From an uncultured Clostridia bacterium (GTDB lineage: Bacteria > Bacillota > Clostridia > TANB77 > CAG-508), in assembly GCA_934167135.1 (NCBI GenBank), contig CAKPKI010000047.1:1-11704 (forward strand): a DNA stretch of 11,704 bases, given 5' to 3'. A model generated the notes under the pieces. That model did no database searches. It was given only the letters and a program-made list of their open reading frames with translations, and was not told where the DNA came from. This document shows positions 1 through 6,608 of this stretch, piece by piece. Within the stretch, counting starts at the first letter, position 1. Each line of letters opens with the position of its first letter. The position numbers were made by a program, and so were the translations under genes.

Positions 1-869
1 GAGCAGCAGCAAGACCATTTATAACACATCACAACACATTAGACTTAGATATGTATTTAAGAATTGCAAATGAACTATACTTAAAGAGACTAATCGTAGG
101 TGGATTTGATAAAGTATATGAAATGGGAAGAATGTTCAGAAACGAAGGAATGGACATAAAACACAATCCAGAATTCACGAATATAGAATTATATTCAGCA
201 TATGAAGATTACCATGATATGATGGATACAACAGAAGACATGTTTAGAACAGTAGCACAAAAAGTATTAGGAACAGCAAAAATAAACTATCAAGGAACAG
301 ACTTGGACTTAGAATCTCCATGGAAAAGAATTTCAATGATAGAAGCAATAAAAGAAGTAACAGGAGTAGACTTCAATACAATCGAAACAGATGAGCAAGC
401 ATTTGCAATTGCAGAAGAAAAGAAAGTAGAAATAGATCCAATCAAAAAAACAAGAGGAGATATAATAAATACATTCTTTGAAGAATTTGTAGAAGAAACA
501 TTAGTACAACCAACATTTATATATGATTATCCAGTAGAAGTATCACCATTAACAAAGAGAAAACCAAGTGACAAGAGATTAACAGAAAGATTTGAAGTAT
601 TTATTGGCGGTAGAGAATATGGAAATGCATATTCAGAATTAAATGACCCAATAGATCAATATGAAAGATTCAAAAAACAAGCAGAAGCAAGAGAAGCTGG
701 AGATGAAGAAGCAAATATGATGGATGATGATTTCATAACAGCACTTGAATATGGTATGCCTCCAACAGGTGGTCTTGGAATAGGAATCGATAGATTAGTT
801 ATGTTATTAACAGATTCTGCATCAATTAGAGATGTATTACTATTCCCAACAATGAAACCATTAAATTAA
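1..869 (+). CDS. lysS: Lysyl-tRNA synthetase, class II, C-terminal part (5' end outside window)
   Basis: Cytosolic enzyme that charges tRNA-Lys with lysine using ATP. The reading frame is open from base 3, and the residues before the first ATG (position 51) already match the family (AAARPFITHHNTLDLDMYLR), so the gene starts upstream of the window. About 289 of the roughly 490-500 residues usual for bacterial LysS are visible, meaning the N-terminal anticodon-binding OB domain is missing and the catalytic domain is present. Visible landmarks are class II motif 2 (GRMFRNEGMD...HNPEFTNIE), the REYGNAYSELNDP substrate-site segment, and motif 3 near the C terminus (GGLGIGIDRLVMLLT). The gene ends at TAA 867-869. 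No hairpin terminator is seen before the downstream Fic gene 42 bp away, so read-through is possible. The identification is secure. Confidence 0.97.
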   Translation, partial: AAARPFITHHNTLDLDMYLRIANELYLKRLIVGGFDKVYEMGRMFRNEGMDIKHNPEFTNIELYSAYEDYHDMMDTTEDMFRTVAQKVLGTAKINYQGTDLDLESPWKRISMIEAIKEVTGVDFNTIETDEQAFAIAEEKKVEIDPIKKTRGDIINTFFEEFVEETLVQPTFIYDYPVEVSPLTKRKPSDKRLTERFEVFIGGREYGNAYSELNDPIDQYERFKKQAEAREAGDEEANMMDDDFITALEYGMPPTGGLGIGIDRLVMLLTDSASIRDVLLFPTMKPLN

Positions 870-911
870 TATACAGTTATGGTTTGCCTTGAGAAAGGAA
901 TGAGATAAAAA

Positions 912-1644
912 ATGAAAATATCTATAGAAGCAATGCAAAAATTATCAAAAATAAAGAATTCAGTATATGATGCAATAAAAGTAGAATACTTATATCATTC
1001 AAACAAACTGGAAGGAAGTACTTTTAGCAAAGAAAATTTAATAGATCTTCTAGAGCAAAGACAAGTTAAACGGTGAACATTTTTTAGATGATGTAATAGA
1101 AACCAAAAATTCATTAGAATTATTTGATAATGTTATTAATACCCTAAAAGAACCATTTGATAAATATTTATTATGGGAATGGCATAGGTTACTAAAAAAA
1201 GGAACTGTTGATGAGGAAATAGATAATATTGGAAAATGGAAAAAATATGCTAATAGACTTCTAAAAACAGATTTAAAACTATGTGAACCACATTTAGTGG
1301 AAAATAGTATGTTTAACTTACTTGAAGATTGGAAGGAAAGTAAAAAAGATATTTATGCTATAGCTGATTTTCATCAAAAATTTGAACATATACATCCTTT
1401 TCAAGATGGAAATGGTAGAATTGGTAGATTTATTATATTAAGACAATGTATAGAAAATTCTGTTGACCTTATTGCAATTGATGATGAATATAATAAAGAA
1501 TATAGAGAAGCACTATATGAAGCACAAACAACAAAAAATATTAATCCTTTAGTTGAAATTTTTAAGAAGTGCCAAGAAAGACTTGACGAAAAACTATCAG
1601 AATATACATCAACAATAGAACAAGTATCAGAAGAAGTTAATTAA
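912..1644 (+). pseudogene. fic: Class II-type Fic protein (AMP transferase), disrupted by a one-base frameshift
   Basis: Fic enzymes usually move AMP from ATP onto a hydroxyl side chain of a target protein. The ATG at 912 follows AAAGGA (894-899) and opens 54 codons to TGA 1074-1076. The same protein continues in the next frame from about 1069 to TAA 1642-1644. Dropping one A from AAA at 1068-1070 restores a protein of about 243 residues with no other stop, reading ..QVNGEHFLDDV. The N-terminal part carries the inhibitory helix motif SNKLEG (S-x-x-x-E-G, residues 30-35, bases 999-1016), which defines class II Fic proteins. The C-terminal part carries the active-site loop HPFQDGNGRIGR (bases 1393-1428) with the catalytic His and the phosphate-binding GNGR. 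As written, the catalytic half has only a weak internal ATG (1297) and lacks the inhibitory helix and part of the fold. It is either a recent pseudogene or the site of a sequencing indel. Confidence 0.85.
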
Positions 1645-1663
1645 TTAGGTGTGTTACCTAATT
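1643..1663. repeat. Perfect 8-bp inverted repeat between the two Fic genes
   Basis: AATTAGGT (1643-1650) and ACCTAATT (1656-1663) are exact reverse complements around a 5-base loop. The repeat overlaps the stop of the broken Fic gene and lies 19 bp before the start codon of the intact one. No T-run follows, so it is not a classical terminator. It could be an operator for a dimeric regulator or a small mRNA hairpin. Only the symmetry is seen; the role is inferred. Confidence 0.5.
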
Positions 1664-1682
1664 TAACTTAATGGAGGAAAAG

Positions 1683-2288
1683 ATGATTTTAGAAAACAAA
1701 TTAAACATCACTGATCCAGCAGAATTAGCAAGAGAAGAAGAAAGAATAAGTAAAAAAAGAGCAAAAGAAATGTTTGATACAAAATATTTAAATACACTAG
1801 AAGTAGGAACATTTCAATCTTTAAAAGCAATTCATAAATATTTATTTGAAGAAGTATATGAATTTGCGGGAGAAATAAGAAAAGTAAATATAGCAAAGGG
1901 GAATTTTAGATTTACCCCTCTTGCTTATCTTGAAGAAGCAATTAAAAATATTGAAAAAATGCCACAATCAACATATAAAGAAATAATAGAAAAATATGTG
2001 GAAATGAATATTGCTCATCCATTTAGAGAAGGAAATGGAAGAAGTACAAGAATTTGGTTAGACCTAATATTAAAAAAAGAGCTTCAATTAGTAGTTGATT
2101 GGAGCAAGGTTGATAAAACTGATTATTTGCTTGCAATGGAACGTAGTCCGATAAAAGATACGGAAATTAAAGAACTATTAAAGCAAGCTTTAACAGATAA
2201 GACAAATGATAGAGAAATATATATGAAAGGTATTGATAACAGCTATTTATATGAAGGTTATCTATCATTTAAAACAGACGAATTATAA
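1683..2288 (+). CDS. fic: Class III-type Fic protein (adenylyltransferase) with C-terminal inhibitory motif
   Basis: Intact Fic-domain protein of 201 residues, predicted to transfer AMP (or another nucleotide) to a target protein in the cytosol. Start choice: an in-frame ATG at 1671 contains the GGAGG (1673-1677) that sits five bases before the ATG at 1683 and has no Shine-Dalgarno of its own, so 1683 is preferred. The active-site loop is HPFREGNGRSTR at residues 112-123 (H-x-F-x-[D/E]-G-N-G-R-x-x-R), with Glu in the acidic metal-binding position. The upstream FAGEIR segment and the following strand (GNFRFTP) fit the target-binding flap of this family. Near the C terminus SYLYEG (residues 187-192, bases 2241-2258) matches the S-x-x-x-E-G inhibitory helix of single-chain class III Fic proteins, of which Neisseria meningitidis Fic is the type example. 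It should therefore restrain itself without a separate antitoxin. The target is unknown. Confidence 0.92.
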   Translation: MILENKLNITDPAELAREEERISKKRAKEMFDTKYLNTLEVGTFQSLKAIHKYLFEEVYEFAGEIRKVNIAKGNFRFTPLAYLEEAIKNIEKMPQSTYKEIIEKYVEMNIAHPFREGNGRSTRIWLDLILKKELQLVVDWSKVDKTDYLLAMERSPIKDTEIKELLKQALTDKTNDREIYMKGIDNSYLYEGYLSFKTDEL

Positions 2289-2321
2289 TAAAAGAAAATT
2301 CAGGGGAAGATAGGAGCATAT

Positions 2322-3059
2322 ATGTTTGGATTTAATATAGATAAAAGAACATTATATATAATAATTGGAATATTGGTAGTAATATCATTAATGAGTTATG
2401 GAACAAGTGGAATATTTAGTTTGATATTATCAATACCAGCAGTGTTATTAGCAATAACAGTACACGAATTTGGTCATGCGTTTGCAGCATATAAATTAGG
2501 AGATGATACACCTGTAAGACAAGGGAGACTAAGCTTAAACCCATTTGACCATGTTGATCCATTAGGACTAGCAATGTTATTATTTGCACATATAGGATGG
2601 GGCAAGCCAGTAGAAATAGACCCAAGAAATTATAATAGAAATATTTCAGTAGAAAAAGCAGATGCAATAGTATCATTTGCAGGACCATTAATGAACTTTA
2701 TTACAGCAATAATATTTGCACTAATTTATTGTGCAATAATAAAATTTGCAGGAGCTGGATTCTTACTAAATAAAGTAGGAACAATAATAATAGCAATAAT
2801 AGCAAGTATTATTACAATGAATATAGGACTTGGAGTATTTAATTTAATACCGTTACCACCATTGGATGGTTCAAAAATATTTTTACCAATATTACCAAGA
2901 AATGCAAAAATATGGTTTATAGATAATCAACAAATATTTTATTTTATATTTTTAATTATATGGATAACAGGAATTGCGGGAAGACTAATTTCACCACTTA
3001 TAGATACAATGACTGAGGGAATATTAGGATTAGCAATGAGAATATTTGGATTATTATAA
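2322..3059 (+). CDS. Site-2-protease-type intramembrane metalloprotease, peptidase family M50
   Basis: Multi-pass membrane zinc protease of 245 residues. The zinc-binding HEFGH is at residues 48-52 in a hydrophobic helix, and the third-ligand motif NLIPLPPLDG is at 174-183. A conserved SFAGPLMNF stretch lies at 118-126. Hydrophobic segments lie around 10-45, 80-92, 117-140, 152-176 and 205-225. There is no PDZ or CBS domain, so this is the short minimal M50 type common in Bacillota rather than RseP or SpoIVFB; the substrate cannot be told from sequence. AGGAG (2312-2316) precedes the ATG. The gene starts 34 bp after the intact Fic gene and ends 17 bp before tsaD, consistent with co-transcription. 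Isoleucine is written almost entirely as ATA. Confidence 0.93.
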   Translation: MFGFNIDKRTLYIIIGILVVISLMSYGTSGIFSLILSIPAVLLAITVHEFGHAFAAYKLGDDTPVRQGRLSLNPFDHVDPLGLAMLLFAHIGWGKPVEIDPRNYNRNISVEKADAIVSFAGPLMNFITAIIFALIYCAIIKFAGAGFLLNKVGTIIIAIIASIITMNIGLGVFNLIPLPPLDGSKIFLPILPRNAKIWFIDNQQIFYFIFLIIWITGIAGRLISPLIDTMTEGILGLAMRIFGLL

Positions 3060-3076
3060 AATTAGGAGAAATATAA

Positions 3077-4075
3077 ATGACAAGAAAAGATATAATAGTT
3101 TTAGGAATAGAATCAAGTTGTGATGAAACTTCTGTAGCTGTTGTAAAAAACGGTAGAGAAGTTTTATCTAATATAATAGATACACAAATAAAAATTCACG
3201 AGCAATATGGAGGGGTTGTTCCAGAGATTGCATCAAGAAATCATATAGAAGCAATATCAAGAGTTGCTAAAACAGCAATTGAAGAAGCAAATATGAAATT
3301 TGAAGATGTAGATGTAATTGCACCGACATATGGACCAGGATTAGTAGGAGCGTTGTTAGTAGGAGTATCATATGGAAGAGGACGGGCATATGCACTAAAT
3401 AAACCATTAGTAGGAGTAAATCATTTAGAAGGACATATTGCTGCAAATTACATAACACATCCAGATTTAGAACCACCATTTTTATGTATGTTAACATCAG
3501 GTGGAAATACACAAATAGTATATGTAAAAGATTATTGTGATATGGAAGTGTTAGGTAGAACACGTGATGATGCAATAGGAGAGGCTTTTGACAAAGTTGC
3601 GAGAGTTGTTGGATTAGGGTATCCAGGAGGACCAAAAGTTGATAAATTAGCACAACAAGGTCAACCAAGCATAGACTTTCCAAAAACACATTTTGAGAAC
3701 TTAGACTTTAGTTTTAGTGGAATAAAAACTGCAGTAATAAATTTACATCATAAAAGTCCAGACATAAGCAAAGAAGATTTATGTATGAGTTTTGAAAAGG
3801 CTGTAACAGAAGTGTTAATAGAAAATATTACAAAAGCAATAGAACAAACAGGAATCAAGAAAGTCGTACTAGCAGGTGGAGTATCTGCAAATACTCATAT
3901 TAGAAGTGAATTCGAAAAACTTGAACAAGATGGGATAAAAATATACAAACCAGATTTAAAACTTTGCACAGATAATGCAGCAATGATAGGAGCTGCTGGA
4001 TATTATAGATATCTAAATGGAGATATTTCAGAAAATACACTAAATGCAGTACCAAACTTAAAAATTGGAGATTAG
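3077..4075 (+). CDS. tsaD: tRNA N6-threonylcarbamoyladenosine transferase TsaD
   Basis: ASKHA-fold protein of 332 residues, close to the usual 335-340. It transfers the threonylcarbamoyl group from TC-AMP to A37 of ANN-decoding tRNAs, working with TsaB and TsaE, neither of which is in this window. Visible family marks: GIESSCDETSVAVV at 10-23, EIASRNH at 50-56, the metal-binding HLEGH at 116-120, SGGNTQI at 141-147, GGVSAN at 267-272 and the C-terminal CTDNAAMIG at 297-305, whose Asp is the third metal ligand. AGGAGA (3062-3067) lies before the ATG. It follows the M50 protease by 17 bp and precedes the phosphoesterase by 15 bp, as expected within one operon. No defect is seen. Confidence 0.97.
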   Translation: MTRKDIIVLGIESSCDETSVAVVKNGREVLSNIIDTQIKIHEQYGGVVPEIASRNHIEAISRVAKTAIEEANMKFEDVDVIAPTYGPGLVGALLVGVSYGRGRAYALNKPLVGVNHLEGHIAANYITHPDLEPPFLCMLTSGGNTQIVYVKDYCDMEVLGRTRDDAIGEAFDKVARVVGLGYPGGPKVDKLAQQGQPSIDFPKTHFENLDFSFSGIKTAVINLHHKSPDISKEDLCMSFEKAVTEVLIENITKAIEQTGIKKVVLAGGVSANTHIRSEFEKLEQDGIKIYKPDLKLCTDNAAMIGAAGYYRYLNGDISENTLNAVPNLKIGD

Positions 4076-4090
4076 AAAAGGAAAAATAAT

Positions 4091-4816
4091 ATGTCAATAT
4101 TTGTAATAGCAGACCTTCATTTATCATTTAGAGTACCTAAGCCAATGGACATATTTGGAGATAATTGGTCAGGTCATGAAGAAAAAATAAGAAAAGATTG
4201 GATAGAAAAAGTAAAAGAAGATGACTTGGTTGTTTTGCCAGGTGATTTTTCGTGGGAAACATATTTAGAAGATACAAAATTAGATTTTGAATATCTAAAT
4301 GGCTTGCCAGGAAAAAAGTTAATGCTAAAAGGTAATCACGACTATTGGTGGACAACTTTGACTAATATGAGAAATTTCTTAAAAGATAATAACTTTAATA
4401 ATATAGATTTTTTATATAATAATAGTTACGAATTTGAAAATAAAATTTTGTGTGGTACTAGGGGCTGGAGCATTACAGATGAAGGTGCTGACGAAAAATT
4501 AATAAATAGAGAACTTATTAGATTAGAGCTGTCTTTACAAGATGGCGTGAATAAGTTCGGAAAAGATAAAGAGGTAATAGTATTTATGCATTATCCGCCT
4601 ATAACAAAAGCAAAAATTGAACTAGAGCAAGAAGCTAAGTTTGTGGAACTTATGAAAAAGTATAATGTTAAAAGATGCTATTATGGTCATTTGCATGGTG
4701 CTTCTATAAATGATGCTGTTCAAGGCGAAATTGAAGGTATTCAGTTTAAACTTGTGAGTGCTGATGGATTAGATTTTAAATTAGAAAAATTAGATTATAG
4801 TATTTTAAAGAATTGA
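4091..4816 (+). CDS. Calcineurin-like metallophosphoesterase
   Basis: Soluble binuclear-metal phosphoesterase of 241 residues. All metal-binding blocks are present in order: DLH at residues 8-10, GDFSW at 51-55, GNHD at 81-84, HYPP at 167-170 and GHLHG at 199-203. There is no signal peptide or membrane helix, so it should act in the cytosol. The family covers protein, nucleic-acid and cyclic-nucleotide phosphoesterases, and the substrate cannot be assigned here. The Shine-Dalgarno is weak (AAAGGA around 4077-4082) and the start lies 15 bp after tsaD, which suggests co-transcription and possible translational coupling. The gene ends with TGA, showing that UGA is a stop in this genome. T-ending codons are more common than in tsaD or lysS. 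The following 112 bp (4817-4928) hold no clear hairpin or promoter. Confidence 0.93.
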   Translation: MSIFVIADLHLSFRVPKPMDIFGDNWSGHEEKIRKDWIEKVKEDDLVVLPGDFSWETYLEDTKLDFEYLNGLPGKKLMLKGNHDYWWTTLTNMRNFLKDNNFNNIDFLYNNSYEFENKILCGTRGWSITDEGADEKLINRELIRLELSLQDGVNKFGKDKEVIVFMHYPPITKAKIELEQEAKFVELMKKYNVKRCYYGHLHGASINDAVQGEIEGIQFKLVSADGLDFKLEKLDYSILKN

Positions 4817-4928
4817 TAATATTTTTATACATTGCTGTTTTGGAGTAAGTTGGAGATTAATAAGAGAAGAGAAAAATATAATTTTATAGTAAATACCATA
4901 ATAAAAAGGACAAAGGAGAGATATTTAG

Positions 4929-5957
4929 ATGATAGATAATGTTGAAGATTTATTAGCGGAAGCAGAGAAAATGCAAGATATAGAGGCTAGAATAAAATTT
5001 ATTATGAACTATTTTCTAGAAAATGTAAAATATAATTATGCTTATTTATTTGCAAGAGGTTACGCTCAAGGAACGATTTCTGGAGTCTCAAATGATTTAA
5101 AAATTGCCATGAATAAAACGAGAGCTGAATGTGATGAAGAGTTTGCTTTTACTCGTTCAATTACACAAGGAGAATCACAAATATTTAATAATATATTGAG
5201 AATACGAGATGAAAATAGTGAAAATTATAATGAATTTATACAAAAACTAAAAGGTTATATAACATCAGAGTTACAAAATCATTTAGAAAATGAGAATTTA
5301 GTAGCTGAAAACGTAGACGATGTTATGAAAAAAATAGAGAAAGGGTTAAGAAAAAAAACAAAGTTTAATTTTAAAGGAAATGAATATGAAGCTAATGATG
5401 ATATTTCAAAAGTTTTAATAGACTTTCTTCTAGAGCCAAAAAAATATTTTCCACCAGAATTTAATAATGGATTAATTATTAATGGTGTTTGCGAAGATTA
5501 TACTGATTATTTAGTTCCTCTTTTGAAAAAAGCTGGAATTGAAGCATATGGAGTTGATGGAACAAGTGAATTAGGACATGCGTGGATTATTGTTAAAGAT
5601 GGAGAAAAATATAAATCTGTTGATTTGACAAGAGCGGTATTCATAAGAGATGGTTTTTTAGGTATTCCACCAGAACAAACAAGTGAAGATTGGTTGTATA
5701 GTGACTTAAAAGATATTTTTAATATGCAAAATACAAGAAGTATTACAGGAATAGATAAAAAAGTATTGCCACATGTAATTAATGGACAAAATTATGATGA
5801 AGTTTCTTTTAGGAGAATGATGGATGAAAAAATTGTGGATTCAACTTTGAAAAATTTTTTAAAGAGAGGCTTAGAAAAAGGTGTTACGGAAACAGAAGTA
5901 TTAAATGCTGAGCAGATTGAGAATACAAAAGAAAGAGAGGGTAAAGCCATTGAATAA
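4929..5957 (+). CDS. Cytosolic transglutaminase-like (papain-fold) protein
   Basis: Protein of 342 residues with the spaced Cys-His-Asp triad of the transglutaminase-like superfamily: Cys188 in NGVCEDYTDYL, His217 in GHAW and Asp232 in SVDLT. Such domains act as cysteine proteases, amidases or cross-linkers. Which applies here, and on what substrate, is unknown. The N-terminal 180 residues are charged and mostly helical-looking, and I do not recognise a domain in them. The C terminus (about 285-342) is also charged and helical. There is no signal peptide or membrane helix, unlike many bacterial transglutaminase-like proteins that act at the envelope. AAGGAG (4913-4918) precedes the ATG. The last 8 bases overlap the next gene, which suggests the two are translated together. 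Confidence 0.8.
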   Translation: MIDNVEDLLAEAEKMQDIEARIKFIMNYFLENVKYNYAYLFARGYAQGTISGVSNDLKIAMNKTRAECDEEFAFTRSITQGESQIFNNILRIRDENSENYNEFIQKLKGYITSELQNHLENENLVAENVDDVMKKIEKGLRKKTKFNFKGNEYEANDDISKVLIDFLLEPKKYFPPEFNNGLIINGVCEDYTDYLVPLLKKAGIEAYGVDGTSELGHAWIIVKDGEKYKSVDLTRAVFIRDGFLGIPPEQTSEDWLYSDLKDIFNMQNTRSITGIDKKVLPHVINGQNYDEVSFRRMMDEKIVDSTLKNFLKRGLEKGVTETEVLNAEQIENTKEREGKAIE

Positions 5958-6378
5958 TACATATAGTTGTAGTTATGTAGAAGTTTTAGAAATATTAAAG
6001 CATATCCCAAAAGAAGACTATATAAAAATTCCTGAAGAAAAAATTGAATTTTATAAAAATAATATGGATAAAAATTATATATATATATATAATCCGATTA
6101 TGCCTAAAACTCTAAGGAAGACAGATGCAATCTTGATAAATTTATATAAGAATTATATTGCAAAAGAAGATGAAAAACAAAAAATTAATCAAATATTAAA
6201 ATTAAATGAAATGAAAGAAGAACAAGAAAAACAAAAAAAGTTTAGTCCTAATAATATATTTAATAATCATGTTGAAAATGAAAATATCAATGAGAATACT
6301 ATATTAGTAGTAGAACATAAAGAAACAATGTTAAAAAAAATTATAAATAAAATAAAAAGGATATTTCATATAAGTTAA
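5950..6378 (+). CDS. Conserved-looking hypothetical protein with TTG start, partner of the transglutaminase-like gene
   Basis: I do not recognise the function. The start chosen is TTG 5950-5952, eight bases after GAGAGGG (5935-5941), giving 142 residues. An ATG at 5905 in the same frame lies deep inside the upstream gene without a good ribosome site. The first 45 residues (SYVEVLEILKHIPKEDYIKIPEEKIEFY) look like a small helical domain, followed by a tyrosine/isoleucine run encoded by a (TA)8 tract, another helix (AILINLYKNYIAKEDEKQKINQIL) and a Lys/Glu-rich segment. The C terminus is basic and partly hydrophobic (MLKKIINKIKRIFHIS), resembling an amphipathic membrane-touching helix. No signal peptide. 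The gene overlaps the transglutaminase-like gene by 8 bp and is followed by a terminator, so these two genes form a unit. Confidence 0.75.
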   Translation: MNNTYSCSYVEVLEILKHIPKEDYIKIPEEKIEFYKNNMDKNYIYIYNPIMPKTLRKTDAILINLYKNYIAKEDEKQKINQILKLNEMKEEQEKQKKFSPNNIFNNHVENENINENTILVVEHKETMLKKIINKIKRIFHIS

Positions 6379-6413
6379 TATCTAAAAAAGATTTTACTCA
6401 AAAATTTTATGAT

Positions 6414-6439
6414 AAAAGCCATTCGTTTGAATGGCTTTT
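6414..6439. terminator. Strong intrinsic terminator, probably bidirectional
   Basis: AAAAGCCATTC (6414-6424) and GAATGGCTTTT (6429-6439) form a perfect 11-bp stem with a GTTT loop. The flanking A-run and T-run make it usable in both directions. It lies 36 bp after the hypothetical gene and separates it from recG. The remaining 6440-6551 holds no gene or other clear structure. Confidence 0.9.
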
Positions 6440-6551
6440 GCATAATCTATATTATGTAAATAATAATCTCTCACTTTATGATATGAATTTTATTATCTAA
6501 AAAACTCCATAAATTAATTAGGCTATTTTTTTGCAAAGTACTTATATTTTG

Positions 6552-6580
6552 TTGATTTTTGAAAATCTATATAGTAAAAT
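6552..6580 (+). promoter_or_regulatory. Predicted sigma-A promoter of recG
   Basis: The -35 box TTGATT (6552-6557) and -10 box TAAAAT (6575-6580) are separated by exactly 17 bp. The site lies downstream of the terminator and 28 bp before the recG start, which has AGGAG at 6599-6603. The match and position are seen; activity is inferred. Confidence 0.65.
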
Positions 6581-6608
6581 GTAGACATATGGAAGAAGAG
6601 GAGTAGAG

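Noticed and set aside
1065..1080. Programmed +1 frameshift (CGG-UGA) in the class II Fic gene
   Set aside because: There is no prfB-like slippery codon, no upstream Shine-Dalgarno stimulator and no known precedent in Fic genes; a single extra A explains the break better.
1671..1682. Upstream in-frame ATG as start of the intact Fic gene
   Set aside because: It contains the GGAGG that serves ATG 1683 and has no purine-rich site of its own.
5905..5949. ATG at 5905 as start of the hypothetical gene
   Set aside because: It would overlap the upstream gene by over 50 bases without a ribosome site, whereas TTG 5950 has GAGAGGG at good spacing.
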